Positions 34,886 through 44,360 of a stretch of DNA of 64,000 nucleotides are shown here, piece by piece. The notes beneath the pieces were generated by a model. That model saw only the letters and a list, made by a program, of their open reading frames with translations, was not told the DNA's origin and ran no database searches. Numbering within the stretch: the first letter of the stretch is position 1; each line of letters opens with the position of its first letter. Location: NCBI RefSeq assembly GCF_044788715.1, contig NZ_CP173170.1, positions 5,099,687-5,163,686 on the forward strand, in the 5' to 3' direction. The DNA is from Methylotuvimicrobium sp018830325. Its GTDB lineage: Bacteria > Pseudomonadota > Gammaproteobacteria > Methylococcales > Methylomonadaceae. Both the position numbers and the translations under genes were made by a program.

Positions 34886-37420
34886 ATGAACAAACTCGTT
34901 CTTGCCATGATTGCCCTATCGGTTCTCACGGCGCTTATTTTCATTTTTTACTTGAAAAACGAGGGCTCGGCACCAGCCTTCGGGGGAACCGGTCGGCAAT
35001 CTTCCGAAGAACGACAAAACGATGGTCGCCGCGGCGCCTTGGTCGACCAGATCGTCTTTACCCAACAAGGCGATATCGGACAGGTGGTCAACCTGATCGA
35101 AAGCGGCAGCCATCATATTTTCACGCAGGCTATCACCAGCACCACGGTTTTTCAGCGTCTTCGCGATTCGAAAAGCGCCGACTACGATATTTCCTACGGC
35201 AGCTCGGTGGAACTGACCCTCAATCCGACAGGTCCCCATTTCGCCAATGGCGAACTCAATCCCTTTCATGTTCCGGCGATACGCGAAGCCCTCAATCAAC
35301 TGATCAACCGCCGTTATATTGCCGAAGAAATCTACGGCGGATTGGCTGTCCCTCGTTTTCTCCCACTGAGCACCGCATTTCCGGACTATGCGCATTTGGC
35401 CGACGTTGCCAGAGCTTTAGAACTGCGTTATCAACACGATCCCGAAGCCGCCAAACACATCATCGATAGGGAAATGCAGTCTTTGGGTGCTCAATTCGAA
35501 CAAGGCCGCTGGTGGTATCAAGACCGGCCGGTACGTTTGCGTCTATTGATCCGAACCGAAGATGCACGCAAAAATATCGGCGACTATATTGGCGCGCTGC
35601 TCGAGAATCTCGGGTTCGAAATCAGCTACCTCTATCGCACCGCCGGCGAAGCTTCACGCATTTGGCTTGCCGGCGATCCTCATGCCGGCCATTGGCATCT
35701 GTACACTGGCGGTTGGGTTGCCAGCCGGATCGAGCGCGATCTAACCGATAATTTCAGCTACTATTACACCTCCAAAGGCCGCGCCGACCCTTTATGGCAG
35801 GCTTATCGCCCTTCGGCCGAATTCGACGAGATTGCCGACCGTTTGCAACGCCGCGATTACCGCACTTGGCCTGAGCGTCGGGCTTTAATGAGCCGGGCAT
35901 TGCAATTAGCGCTGGAAGATTCTGTACGGGTATGGCTGGTGGATCAAATCAATGCCTGGCCCCGGGCTCATAATGTGAGACTGGCGGTCGATCTAGCCGG
36001 CGGTGTTTCCGCCTCTGCACTGTGGCCCTATACCTTACGATTCGACGATCAAGTCGGCGGAAACATGGTCATCGGCTCGCCCGGCTTGTTAACGGAGCCT
36101 TGGAATCCGGTCGCCGGCAGCAATTGGATCTTCGACCAAAAAATCATCCGCGCCCTGCAAGATCCGCCGCTGCTGGCGGACCCATTCACCGGTCTGTATT
36201 GGCCCCAGCATATCCAGTCGGCCGACGTCACAGTCCAATATGGCGTACCATTGATCATCAGTCACGATTGGCTGACGATACACCGAGCCGAAACCATAAA
36301 CGTTCCCGGCAATGCCTGGATTGACTGGAATAGTCATGACATGCGCTTCATCACGGTCGCCGAAAAATATCCCGATGGACTTGAGGCACGCGGCCGCATT
36401 CGTATTCGATATAAGGATGATTATTGGCAACGGCGCTGGCATGACGGAACTACGTTATCCCTGGCCGACTTACTGCTGCCTTGGATTCTTAGCTTCGAAC
36501 GGGCCGATCCGAACAGTCCGTTATACGACAGCGCCCATGTGCCCAATTTCGAATCCTTTCAGGGTCATTTCCGTGGATGGCGTATCGTCTCGAAACAACC
36601 GCTGATCATCGACATCTATAGCGATCAAATCCATCCCGACGCCGAGGTTACGGTTGCCGACAAGAGCCCTAGCGTCTTACCTTGGCATACCTTGGCTCTG
36701 GGCATTTTAGCCGAACAAAACGAGCGTCTGGCCTTTTCCTCGCACAAAGCCGACCATCTGCAAATCGACTGGTTGAGCCTGGTGTCCGGCCCTAGCTTGC
36801 CGATCATGCAACAATTGCTCGAGTCGGCTAGGCTTGAAGGCTTTATTCCTTTTACCTCGCTGCTGAAACACTACTTGAGTCCCGACGAAGTAGAAACGCG
36901 TTACAAAGCACTAAGCGACTGGTATGCCGAACGCGGTCATTTTTGGATCGGCAATGGGCCTTTTTATCTGCATTCGGTGCATCCGCTCGAAGGCAGCATC
37001 GTGCTGCGCCGTAACGAAGATTTTCCGGACCCCGCCGACAAATGGCTGCGCTTCGCTCAACCGGAAATCCCCGAATTAGTCATGGGCGGTCCGATCCTCG
37101 TCAAAGCCGGTCAGCCTGCGACATTCGACTTGCAAGTCACATATCAAGGAAAGCCCTATCCGAACGACGCCATCGACGAAGTCATCTTTTTATTGTTTGA
37201 CGGCGATGGCAAACTTTCGCTTAAAGGTAAGGCTGAACCGTCCGAGAACGGCATTTGGCGAGTGACTTTGACGACAAGGCAAATTTCTCGACTCGGTGCT
37301 GGCGCCAATAGTCTGGAACTGGCGGTTAAATCCAACCGTATCGCGCTGCCGTCGTTCGCCTCTCACGGCTTCGCAACCTTACCCGCCGACGAATCGATTC
37401 CCGAAGGTATCGAACCATGA
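34886..37420 (+). CDS. ABC transporter solute-binding protein, family 5 type (large)
   Basis: 844 residues, much longer than typical DppA/OppA (about 540). The N terminus MNKLVLAMIALSVLTALIFI is a signal anchor. It carries family-5-type binding-protein features in two parts (NPFHVPAIREALNQLINRRY; TLSLADLLLPWILSFERADP), and a C-terminal beta-domain (IDEVIFLLFDGDGKLSLKGK, then ISRLGAGANSLELAVKSNRI). This layout, with the tail domain, recalls dipeptide/oligopeptide-type binding proteins of Thermococcales and some Chloroflexi; that is from memory. Likely role: capture of peptides or oligosaccharides in the periplasm for the permeases downstream. Confidence 0.82.
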   Translation: MNKLVLAMIALSVLTALIFIFYLKNEGSAPAFGGTGRQSSEERQNDGRRGALVDQIVFTQQGDIGQVVNLIESGSHHIFTQAITSTTVFQRLRDSKSADYDISYGSSVELTLNPTGPHFANGELNPFHVPAIREALNQLINRRYIAEEIYGGLAVPRFLPLSTAFPDYAHLADVARALELRYQHDPEAAKHIIDREMQSLGAQFEQGRWWYQDRPVRLRLLIRTEDARKNIGDYIGALLENLGFEISYLYRTAGEASRIWLAGDPHAGHWHLYTGGWVASRIERDLTDNFSYYYTSKGRADPLWQAYRPSAEFDEIADRLQRRDYRTWPERRALMSRALQLALEDSVRVWLVDQINAWPRAHNVRLAVDLAGGVSASALWPYTLRFDDQVGGNMVIGSPGLLTEPWNPVAGSNWIFDQKIIRALQDPPLLADPFTGLYWPQHIQSADVTVQYGVPLIISHDWLTIHRAETINVPGNAWIDWNSHDMRFITVAEKYPDGLEARGRIRIRYKDDYWQRRWHDGTTLSLADLLLPWILSFERADPNSPLYDSAHVPNFESFQGHFRGWRIVSKQPLIIDIYSDQIHPDAEVTVADKSPSVLPWHTLALGILAEQNERLAFSSHKADHLQIDWLSLVSGPSLPIMQQLLESARLEGFIPFTSLLKHYLSPDEVETRYKALSDWYAERGHFWIGNGPFYLHSVHPLEGSIVLRRNEDFPDPADKWLRFAQPEIPELVMGGPILVKAGQPATFDLQVTYQGKPYPNDAIDEVIFLLFDGDGKLSLKGKAEPSENGIWRVTLTTRQISRLGAGANSLELAVKSNRIALPSFASHGFATLPADESIPEGIEP

Positions 37421-37448
37421 ACGGGTACTGACATAGCACAATGTTTAT

Positions 37449-37718
37449 AGCTTGTTTTTTATTACCATGAAGGGCATGAAGATAATGAAGGGAAGAAAAT
37501 TGAGTGCTTTATCAACTGTCCCAATACCGTAATACAGAATTTTCAAATCCAGTTAACCTAGAAAAAGCATTTCATCAAGAAGAATAGGATATTAACTCAA
37601 TAACTTATTATGCGTTTGAATAGAGCTTTCGCTCACCAAAAAGGTTAACGAGAAGATTTTGGTAATTTCTTGAAATCCTTCATGCACTTCATGTGCTTCA
37701 TGGTAAAAAATAAGTGAC
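37449..37718. repeat. Repeat with long inverted ends inside the ABC operon
   Basis: The left end (TTTTTTATTACCATGAAGGG, continuing CATGAAGATAATGAAGG) and right end (CCTTCATGCACTTCATGTGC, continuing TTCATGGTAAAAAATAAG) are complementary over about 40 bp with a few mismatches. It fills the only large gap in an otherwise overlapping operon, between the binding protein and the first permease. It may be a transposed element or a large mRNA hairpin that lowers downstream expression. Confidence 0.7.
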
Positions 37719-37723
37719 ATATT

Positions 37724-38860
37724 TTGGAATCAACACCCCTCATGAACCCTAGTCAAGACCCAAGTATTCCGAAGAAAGCTGAGGGATTGCTTCGCGATCT
37801 CAAACTGATGCTGTTATTGGCCTGCAAACGCATTATTGCGTTGGTGCTAATGGTTTTGGTCGGCGTCTATCTCACTATATTGATTGCCAACATGGGAGGG
37901 CGCGTGGACGAATTGCGCCTGGTGCAAATCCGTAGCGAAATTTCCGAAGCCGTGCGCGGCGACTTGTCTTTCCGCGAACTCGACAGCGCGGAGCGTAATC
38001 AACTGATACAACGCCGCGTAGACTTGGAAGTTCAAAGACTTAACCTGGACCGACCTTTTCTGCTGCGTAGTTTCAGTTATCTTTACCGCGCGATGCGCCT
38101 AGATCTAGGGCGCGCCGAACAGATGCACAGCGACAAGGGCTCGCGCGAAGTCCATGCCATCATCCTCGAGCGCTTGCCGGCCACCTTGCTTTTATTCGGC
38201 ACGGCCAATCTGTTGATTTTTTTCTTGTCCGTCTATACCGCCTTATGGCTGTCCCGGCACTACGGCAGTTTCATGGATCGTATCGTCATCGTTTTGGCAC
38301 CGACTTCAGCGGCACCGGCTTGGTTCTACGGTATTTTTTTGATTCTATGCTTCGCTTTCCTTCTGCCGATACTGCCTGCCGGCGGCATGGTGCGGGCGCC
38401 GCCGCCGGAAGACAATTGGAACTATACGCTCAGTGTTTTGAAACACATGGCTTTGCCGGTGCTGGCCATGCTGCTGTCGCAAATTTTCATTTCGATCTAT
38501 TCCTGGCGAACCTTCTTTTTGATTCACTCCAGCGAAGATTACGTGGAAATGGCCAGAGCAAAAGGCTTACCTTCGCGGATGATAGAGCGGCGCTATATTT
38601 TAAGGCCGACGCTGGCGCCGGTCATTACCAGTTTCATGCTGATGCTGATCAGCATGTGGAGTGGTGCGATCATTTTAGAACGAACCTTCAGCTGGCCAGG
38701 CCTTGGCACTTTGATCTTTCAAGCTATCGGCCATCATGATACGCCGGTCATCATCGGCTCGGTGGTGATCTTCGCATATTTGCTGGCCTTCTCCATCTTG
38801 GTGCTGGACATCGTGTACGGCATCGTCGATCCGCGCGTACGTATTGGAGTCTCCCGATGA
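37724..38860 (+). CDS. ABC transporter permease, DppB/OppB type
   Basis: 378 residues (ATG 37742 would give 372). TM1 near 30-58 (ACKRIIALVLMVLVGVYLTI), a cytoplasmic/periplasmic insert of about 100 residues, then five more helices with the BPD_transp_1 fold. The EAA coupling loop is EDYVEMARAKGLPSRMIERR, and the C terminus has the IILERTFSWPGLGTLIFQAI motif typical of DppB-type permeases. Its stop overlaps the next permease start by 4 bp. Confidence 0.9.
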   Translation: MESTPLMNPSQDPSIPKKAEGLLRDLKLMLLLACKRIIALVLMVLVGVYLTILIANMGGRVDELRLVQIRSEISEAVRGDLSFRELDSAERNQLIQRRVDLEVQRLNLDRPFLLRSFSYLYRAMRLDLGRAEQMHSDKGSREVHAIILERLPATLLLFGTANLLIFFLSVYTALWLSRHYGSFMDRIVIVLAPTSAAPAWFYGIFLILCFAFLLPILPAGGMVRAPPPEDNWNYTLSVLKHMALPVLAMLLSQIFISIYSWRTFFLIHSSEDYVEMARAKGLPSRMIERRYILRPTLAPVITSFMLMLISMWSGAIILERTFSWPGLGTLIFQAIGHHDTPVIIGSVVIFAYLLAFSILVLDIVYGIVDPRVRIGVSR

Positions 38861-40185
38861 GATACTGGAGCGAACGACTGTGGGAACTGCGCCGATATCC
38901 TTCCGCGTTACTCGGCATGGCGATCATTTTCTGTTTAGTCGGTTTATCGATTGTTACGGTTATCGCAATACCCTATGACGAAGCCCTAGAACGTTGGCGT
39001 GGCGGCGATTACTGGCGCATGCACCCGCGAAATGCCGAACCGGTATGGCTCGATCGCTTGCAAGGCGGCAACAAGCCTAAAACCTTGGTTATTTCCAGCC
39101 TTTCCGCCGAAACCGAATCGGTGGCCTTTACCGGTGGCAAGCGCCTGAAGATACCCTTGCACTTCGACTATGATTTTTCTGAGTTTCCGAGTGAAATCAA
39201 CTTGTTTCTGAAGTCGGAAAAGCACACCCGGGAACCCTTTGCCCGACTGACTTGGCATACCCCCGACGGGCGCGAAATACCGTTGGGCGGACGCCGTATC
39301 ACGGCCAACGACCGTTTTTCGCTATCCCAGGATTGGGCATTGGAACGCCGCCTTGGCCTACTCCCCCATGTGGGTTTGCTGGCGCGGCCCGGCACTGACT
39401 CGCCTGACGTTTTGCCCGGACGCTACACGCTGGTCTTGGATGCCGTATTATTCGACGAAGCCGCCGAAATCACCGCCGAACTGGTTGTTTATGGGCGCGT
39501 TCACGGCCTCGCCGGTACCGATCATCAGCGCCGCGATTTGCTACTCGCGCTGCTGTGGGGTACGCCGATCGCGCTGGCTTTCGGCCTCTTGGCGGCTGTC
39601 GGCACGACGCTGACGACCTTAGTGATCGCAGCGGCCGGCGTCTGGTTCGGCGGGCGCCTCGATGCCACCATCCAACGACTCACCGAAATCAACATGATTT
39701 TACCGTTGCTGCCGATACTGGTCATGGTCGGAACGCTCTATTCAACCAGCATTTGGCTAATGCTGGGCGTCGTGGTGCTGCTCGGCATCTTCAGCGCCAG
39801 CGCCAAAATGTACCGAGCAATGCTGCTGCCGATACGCGAGTCTCCGTACATTCAGGCCGCGCAAGCCTACGGCGCCAGCGATAGCCGCATCATTTTGCAT
39901 TACTTGGTCCCGCGCATTCTGCCGGTGCTGATTCCTACCTTCGTAACGCTGATCCCGGCCTTCGTTTTTCTGGAGGCCTCGTTGGCGGTGCTAGGGCTCG
40001 GCGATCCGGTGCTGCCGACTTGGGGCAAGGTGCTCAATGACGCGCAAAACGAAAGCGCTCTGTACAATCACTATTATTATTGGGTGCTGGCTCCGGCTTT
40101 GCTGCTGATGCTGACAGGTCTGGGTTTTGCATTGCTCGGTTTTGCGCTGGATCGTGTGTTCAACCCCAGGCTACGGCGGATCTAA
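38857..40185 (+). CDS. ABC transporter permease, DppC/OppC type, with large extracytoplasmic insert
   Basis: 442 residues, about 140 more than usual DppC. TM1 near 16-38 (SALLGMAIIFCLVGLSIVTV) is followed by an extracytoplasmic beta-rich domain of about 180 residues (50-220), then five helices. The EAA loop is SPYIQAAQAYGASDSRIILH, followed by FVFLEASLAVLGLGDPVLPT. The large insert parallels the unusually large binding protein and may be its docking site. Overlaps the ATPase start by 1 bp (TAATG). Confidence 0.9.
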   Translation: MRYWSERLWELRRYPSALLGMAIIFCLVGLSIVTVIAIPYDEALERWRGGDYWRMHPRNAEPVWLDRLQGGNKPKTLVISSLSAETESVAFTGGKRLKIPLHFDYDFSEFPSEINLFLKSEKHTREPFARLTWHTPDGREIPLGGRRITANDRFSLSQDWALERRLGLLPHVGLLARPGTDSPDVLPGRYTLVLDAVLFDEAAEITAELVVYGRVHGLAGTDHQRRDLLLALLWGTPIALAFGLLAAVGTTLTTLVIAAAGVWFGGRLDATIQRLTEINMILPLLPILVMVGTLYSTSIWLMLGVVVLLGIFSASAKMYRAMLLPIRESPYIQAAQAYGASDSRIILHYLVPRILPVLIPTFVTLIPAFVFLEASLAVLGLGDPVLPTWGKVLNDAQNESALYNHYYYWVLAPALLLMLTGLGFALLGFALDRVFNPRLRRI

Positions 40186-42197
40186 TGATGACAGAACCCC
40201 TGCTCAAAGTAGAAGATCTGAGGCTTGCCTATCAGACCGAACGCGGCGTCGTCACTGCAGTAGACGGCTTGAACTTCGAAATTCGGCGTAATGAAGCGCT
40301 AGTGGTACTTGGCGAGTCGGGCTGTGGCAAAAGCTCGTTGGCCAAGGCCCTGTTGCGGGTACTGCCGCGCAATGTCTATCACTATTCGGGCCGAGTGCTG
40401 CTTGACGGTGTCGACATCATGGCCCTAAATCCCGAGCACTTTCGCAGGGACGTTCAATGGCTGCGTATTTCTCTAGTGATGCAGGCTTCGATGAACGCCT
40501 TGAATCCGGTCGTGCGAGTCGGCGAGCAAGTTGCCGAACCGTTGTGGGTGCATCGCGGCTGGTCCCGAAATAAAGCTATGGCCCGTGCCGGTGAAGTGTT
40601 CGAGCTGGTAGGCGTCTCCGGCGATTTTCTGAAGCGCTATCCTTTCGAACTTTCCGGAGGCATGCGCCAACGGGTGGTACTGGCAATGGCCTTGGTCGCG
40701 GAGCCGGAACTGGTGATCATGGACGAGCCGACTTCGGCGTTGGACGTTCTGACGCAGGCCGGCATCATGAATCGATTGAAACGCATCAAGCGGGAACTGG
40801 GCACCAGCTTCATGCTGATTACTCACGACGTCGCCACATCCAGCGAAATCGCCGATCGTGTCGCGCTGATGTATGCGGGTCAAATCGTGGAACTTAGCAG
40901 TGCCGCGCAGTTTTTTGCAAAACCGGCCCATCCTTACGGAAAGCTGTTGATGGATAGTGTCCCTCGCCTGCATCAGACCCGGCAACCCGATCACATTCCA
41001 GGTCAACCGCCGAACCTGATGCTGCTGCCTTCGGGCTGCCGTTTCGCCGATCGCTGTCCGGCCCGATTCGACCGCTGCGATGAAGATCCTGTGCCGATAA
41101 CCTTATCGGAACGAAACGAAGTCCGTTGTTGGCTTTATGCGGACCCTACCGGAATAACCAACCCTCACGAGTTGGTTAATAGTCCGACTCCCGTTTTGGA
41201 AACACAGCCGTTAAGCAAAGAGGTTTTGATTACTGCACAAGACCTGCATACCTGGTTCGAATTAAAGCAATGGGGATTTATCCGGGCGGGCTATGCGCGC
41301 GCGGTGAATGGCGTAAACTTCCATCTCTATCGCGGCGAGGCGGTTGCCTTCGTCGGCGAAAGCGGTTGCGGCAAAAGCTCCTTGGCGCGCACCTTACTCG
41401 GTCTACATAAGCCGACTCAAGGCGAAGTCGTCTTCGAAGGCCGCCATATGCATGACTTAAATAAGCATGAACTCAAGCAATACCGGGCGCGTGTCGGCTA
41501 TGTGCAGCAAGACCCTTTCGGCGCGCTGCCGCCCTTCATGACAATCCGTCGCGCCTTGAGCGAGCCGCTGATCATTCACGGCGTAAGCGACCCGAAGGAA
41601 CGTGAAGCACGCATTCGCGCTGCGCTGGAGGAAGTGCGCCTGTCGCCGGCCGACGATTATTTGCCGAAGTTTCCGCACATGCTCAGCGGCGGTCAGCAAC
41701 AGCGGGTCGTTATTGCCCGGTCGTTGATTTTACAACCGGCGATGATCATCGCCGACGAGCCGGTCTCGATGTTGGACGCCTCGGTACGCGTCGAGATCCT
41801 GCGTCTGCTGCGAACAATACAAAACAAGCGCGAGCTGACGCTTGCCTTCATCACACACGATTTATCCACCGTGCGGCATTTCGCCGACCGCATTTTCGTG
41901 ATGTACGGAGGCCGCATCGTCGAAGCAGCCACTGTCGACGATTTGCTCGACTTTCCTCAGCATCCCTATACGCAAGCCTTGCTAGCGGCCACCGCCGACC
42001 CCGATGCCGAGAATGCCGCTCAAGAACGCGAACTACCGGGCGGCGAACCGCCCAGTCTGTTGCACCCGCCGCCGGGTTGCCACTTTCATCCACGCTGCCC
42101 GCATGCCATCAAAGGGCTGTGCGATGTAGAAGAACCGCCGGAACTCGAACCACGCACCGGGCACTATTCGGCGTGTTGGTTGCATGAAGAAAAATAA
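40185..42197 (+). CDS. Fused double ABC ATPase (DppD-DppF type)
   Basis: 670 residues from ATG 40185 (or 40188). It fuses two complete peptide-transporter ATPases, which are separate genes in most species. First half: Walker A GESGCGKSS, signature LSGGMRQRV, Walker B LVIMDEPTSALD. Second half: the same GESGCGKSS, LSGGQQQRV and MIIADEPVSMLD. Each half ends in the oligopeptide-type cysteine cluster (GCRFADRCPARFDRC; GCHFHPRCPHAIKGLC) that can hold a metal or Fe-S centre. It energises the transporter; last gene of the operon. Confidence 0.93.
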   Translation: MMTEPLLKVEDLRLAYQTERGVVTAVDGLNFEIRRNEALVVLGESGCGKSSLAKALLRVLPRNVYHYSGRVLLDGVDIMALNPEHFRRDVQWLRISLVMQASMNALNPVVRVGEQVAEPLWVHRGWSRNKAMARAGEVFELVGVSGDFLKRYPFELSGGMRQRVVLAMALVAEPELVIMDEPTSALDVLTQAGIMNRLKRIKRELGTSFMLITHDVATSSEIADRVALMYAGQIVELSSAAQFFAKPAHPYGKLLMDSVPRLHQTRQPDHIPGQPPNLMLLPSGCRFADRCPARFDRCDEDPVPITLSERNEVRCWLYADPTGITNPHELVNSPTPVLETQPLSKEVLITAQDLHTWFELKQWGFIRAGYARAVNGVNFHLYRGEAVAFVGESGCGKSSLARTLLGLHKPTQGEVVFEGRHMHDLNKHELKQYRARVGYVQQDPFGALPPFMTIRRALSEPLIIHGVSDPKEREARIRAALEEVRLSPADDYLPKFPHMLSGGQQQRVVIARSLILQPAMIIADEPVSMLDASVRVEILRLLRTIQNKRELTLAFITHDLSTVRHFADRIFVMYGGRIVEAATVDDLLDFPQHPYTQALLAATADPDAENAAQERELPGGEPPSLLHPPPGCHFHPRCPHAIKGLCDVEEPPELEPRTGHYSACWLHEEK

Positions 42198-42393
42198 TGC
42201 TGCAATACTGTTTGAGTTTAATTCCTCAAGCGAACACTAATAGCCTAAGCTATCGAAAAAACCATTTTTAGTTAATTGCTGTGTTTCCGGTTTTTAAACT
42301 CAAAATATTTCCTGATTAGCAAGATGCTTCAGCTTACCGAAGCCAAGTGTCCGAGCAGGAGCCAGTCGTAGTCGCAAAAACCAAAAATATGCT

Positions 42394-42561
42394 GTTACCC
42401 AAGCTCCGGCTTGGGTAACCTGTTCAGGAAGCTCTAGCTTCCCGACAATCAAGAAAGATTGAACAAGCGAGCCGGGGGTGATTGAGAATGTGCGAAGGTT
42501 GTGTCGGTCTCAGGAAGCTGGAGCTTCCGGGGGGGCTTTCCCAAGCTGGAGCTTGGGAAAG
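42394..42561. repeat. Array of four short hairpins
   Basis: Four perfect or near-perfect stems in 170 bp: GTTACCCAAGC-loop-GCTTGGGTAAC (42394-42419), GGAAGCTCTAGCTTCC (42428-42443), GGAAGCTGGAGCTTCC (42513-42528) and CTTTCCCAAGCTGGAGCTTG with GGAAAG (42536-42561). All share the AAGCT..AGCTT core. No gene is present in 42198-42804. Confidence 0.75.
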
Positions 42562-42717
42562 AGCGTGATGTGGGTTGGCCGTTTTAGCTTGACGCGCATG
42601 GCTTGCGAACCCCGTCCTGCTATGGATATGCTGATCTTTGGGCTTTAGCTGAAGAAGCTTACTAATCAGTAAATATTTTTGAAATTATTGGTGTTCATAG
42701 GCTACTAATCGCCAGGT

Positions 42718-42794
42718 GTAGGGTGCGCATCGCGCACCTGAGTCGGGCTCTTGACGGTTCGGTACCGTGGAAAGGTGCGCGATGCGCACCCTAC
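42718..42794. repeat. Long hairpin at the 3' end of zwf
   Basis: Perfect 22-bp arms (GTAGGGTGCGCATCGCGCAC plus CT at 42718-42739; complement at 42773-42794) around a 33-bp loop, 11 bp past the zwf stop. Very stable in RNA; it lacks a T-run, so it is more likely a repeat or a 3' protecting structure than an intrinsic terminator. Confidence 0.75.
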
Positions 42795-42804
42795 AAGATT
42801 GCAC

Positions 42805-44274
42805 TTACTCTTCCCAAGCACGACCGTCACGCGCCAACAATGCGACCGACGCGACCGGCCCCCAACTTCCTGCGGAATAGGGTTTTGGCGCAATTTTTCT
42901 ACGCGCCCAAGCATCTTGTATCGAATCGACCCATGCCCAAGCCTGTTCGATTTCCTGCCGACTCAGGAACAAGGTCGGATCGCCGCGCATCGCTTCCAAA
43001 ATCAGCCGCTCGTAACCGCCGAAAAACGGACTGTTTTTGAACGTTTCAGAAAAGCTCAAATCGAGTTTATTCTGTTGTAACGTGATACTGCCGCCTATAC
43101 CGGGTACCTTATTGAGCATTTCGATTTCCACGCCTTCTTTCGGCTGTAAATGAATGATCAACTTATTCGGTGGCAATTCGCGGTAACTGTCCTTGAAGAT
43201 ATTGTGCGGCAAGCGCTTGAAATAAACGACGATTTCGGTGCGCTTATTTTGCATGCGCTTTCCGGTACGCAGATATATCGGCACGCCGGCCCAGCGCCAA
43301 TTATCGATATCGACGCGCACCGCGACGAAGCTTTCGGTGGTACTCTCCTTATCGGCACCTTCCTCCTCGGTATAGCCCGGCACGGCTTGTCCTTTCATGT
43401 AACCGGCGGTGTATTGCCCTCGCACGGTCACTTCTTCGACATTGTCGGCGGTAATCGGACGCAAGGCTTTCAACACCTTGATTTTCTCGCTATGAATGCT
43501 TTCGGCTTCCAGCGACGCGGGTGGTTCCATTGTGATAAAGGTCAGGATCTGCAATAAATGATTTTGCAGCATATCCCGTAGTTGCCCGGTTTTATCGAAA
43601 TACTCCCAACGGCCCTCGATTCCGACTTCCTCGCCAACGGTAATTTGAATGTGATCGATGGTATTGTGATTCCAATTGGTCGTAAAAATCGAATTGGCAA
43701 ACCGTAAGGCCAACAGATTCAGAACCGTTTCCTTTCCTAAATAATGATCGATACGGAATACCTGATCCTCGTTAAACACTTCAGCAACGGCATCGTTGAT
43801 TTCCCGATTGGAATTCAGATCGTTGCCGATCGGTTTTTCCATCACCACTCGCGATTCTCGAGTCAAAATTTTCGCTTTATCGAGACCCTGGCAAATATTT
43901 TTGAACAAAAACGGCGCAACGGCTAAATAATTGACCAGTACCCTGGATTTAGAATCGATAACTGCATTCAATTGTTTATATTGATCGAGCTGAGTTAGAT
44001 CGATCATGAGATATTGCATTCGAGCCGAATAACGCTGCCAGACTTCATCGTCGATCGTCTCGTTCAGATAAGACTGTAAACTTTTCCTAGCGACTTTAAT
44101 GAAACCGCCCTCTTCGAGAACATGACGGTCAATACCGATGATACGAGTCTCGGGCTCGATCAATTCGGATTTTTCGAGCCGATATAACGAAATTAATAAT
44201 TTGCGCGTCGATAAATCGCCTAATGCGCCATATATGACCAGGTCACACGGTTTGAATTTTTGATTTGATTTCAT
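42805..44274 (-). CDS. zwf: Glucose-6-phosphate 1-dehydrogenase
   Basis: 489 residues, oxidises glucose 6-phosphate to 6-phosphogluconolactone with NAD(P)+. N-terminal Rossmann motif CDLVIYGALGDLSTRKLLIS; here the GASGDL fingerprint reads GALGDL. Active site RIDHYLGKETVLNLLALRFA near 175-195. Full length for the family. In methylotrophs it feeds the oxidative pentose phosphate or dissimilatory RuMP cycle. The usual neighbours pgl, edd or gnd are absent here. No clear Shine-Dalgarno; ATG 44274 follows an AT-rich leader. Confidence 0.97.
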   Translation of the reverse strand: MKSNQKFKPCDLVIYGALGDLSTRKLLISLYRLEKSELIEPETRIIGIDRHVLEEGGFIKVARKSLQSYLNETIDDEVWQRYSARMQYLMIDLTQLDQYKQLNAVIDSKSRVLVNYLAVAPFLFKNICQGLDKAKILTRESRVVMEKPIGNDLNSNREINDAVAEVFNEDQVFRIDHYLGKETVLNLLALRFANSIFTTNWNHNTIDHIQITVGEEVGIEGRWEYFDKTGQLRDMLQNHLLQILTFITMEPPASLEAESIHSEKIKVLKALRPITADNVEEVTVRGQYTAGYMKGQAVPGYTEEEGADKESTTESFVAVRVDIDNWRWAGVPIYLRTGKRMQNKRTEIVVYFKRLPHNIFKDSYRELPPNKLIIHLQPKEGVEIEMLNKVPGIGGSITLQQNKLDLSFSETFKNSPFFGGYERLILEAMRGDPTLFLSRQEIEQAWAWVDSIQDAWARRKIAPKPYSAGSWGPVASVALLARDGRAWEE

Positions 44275-44360
44275 TGAATTTGATGAAGAATAAACCGATT
44301 TTCGGCTACTTAATTAGATTTGAAAAAAATGAAAGAAAAACTGAAACCGCTTCCCTACGT

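Noticed and set aside
34840..35469. 209-codon frame overlapping the solute-binding protein
   Set aside because: Out-of-frame shadow; the 844-residue frame has the signal anchor and family-5 features.
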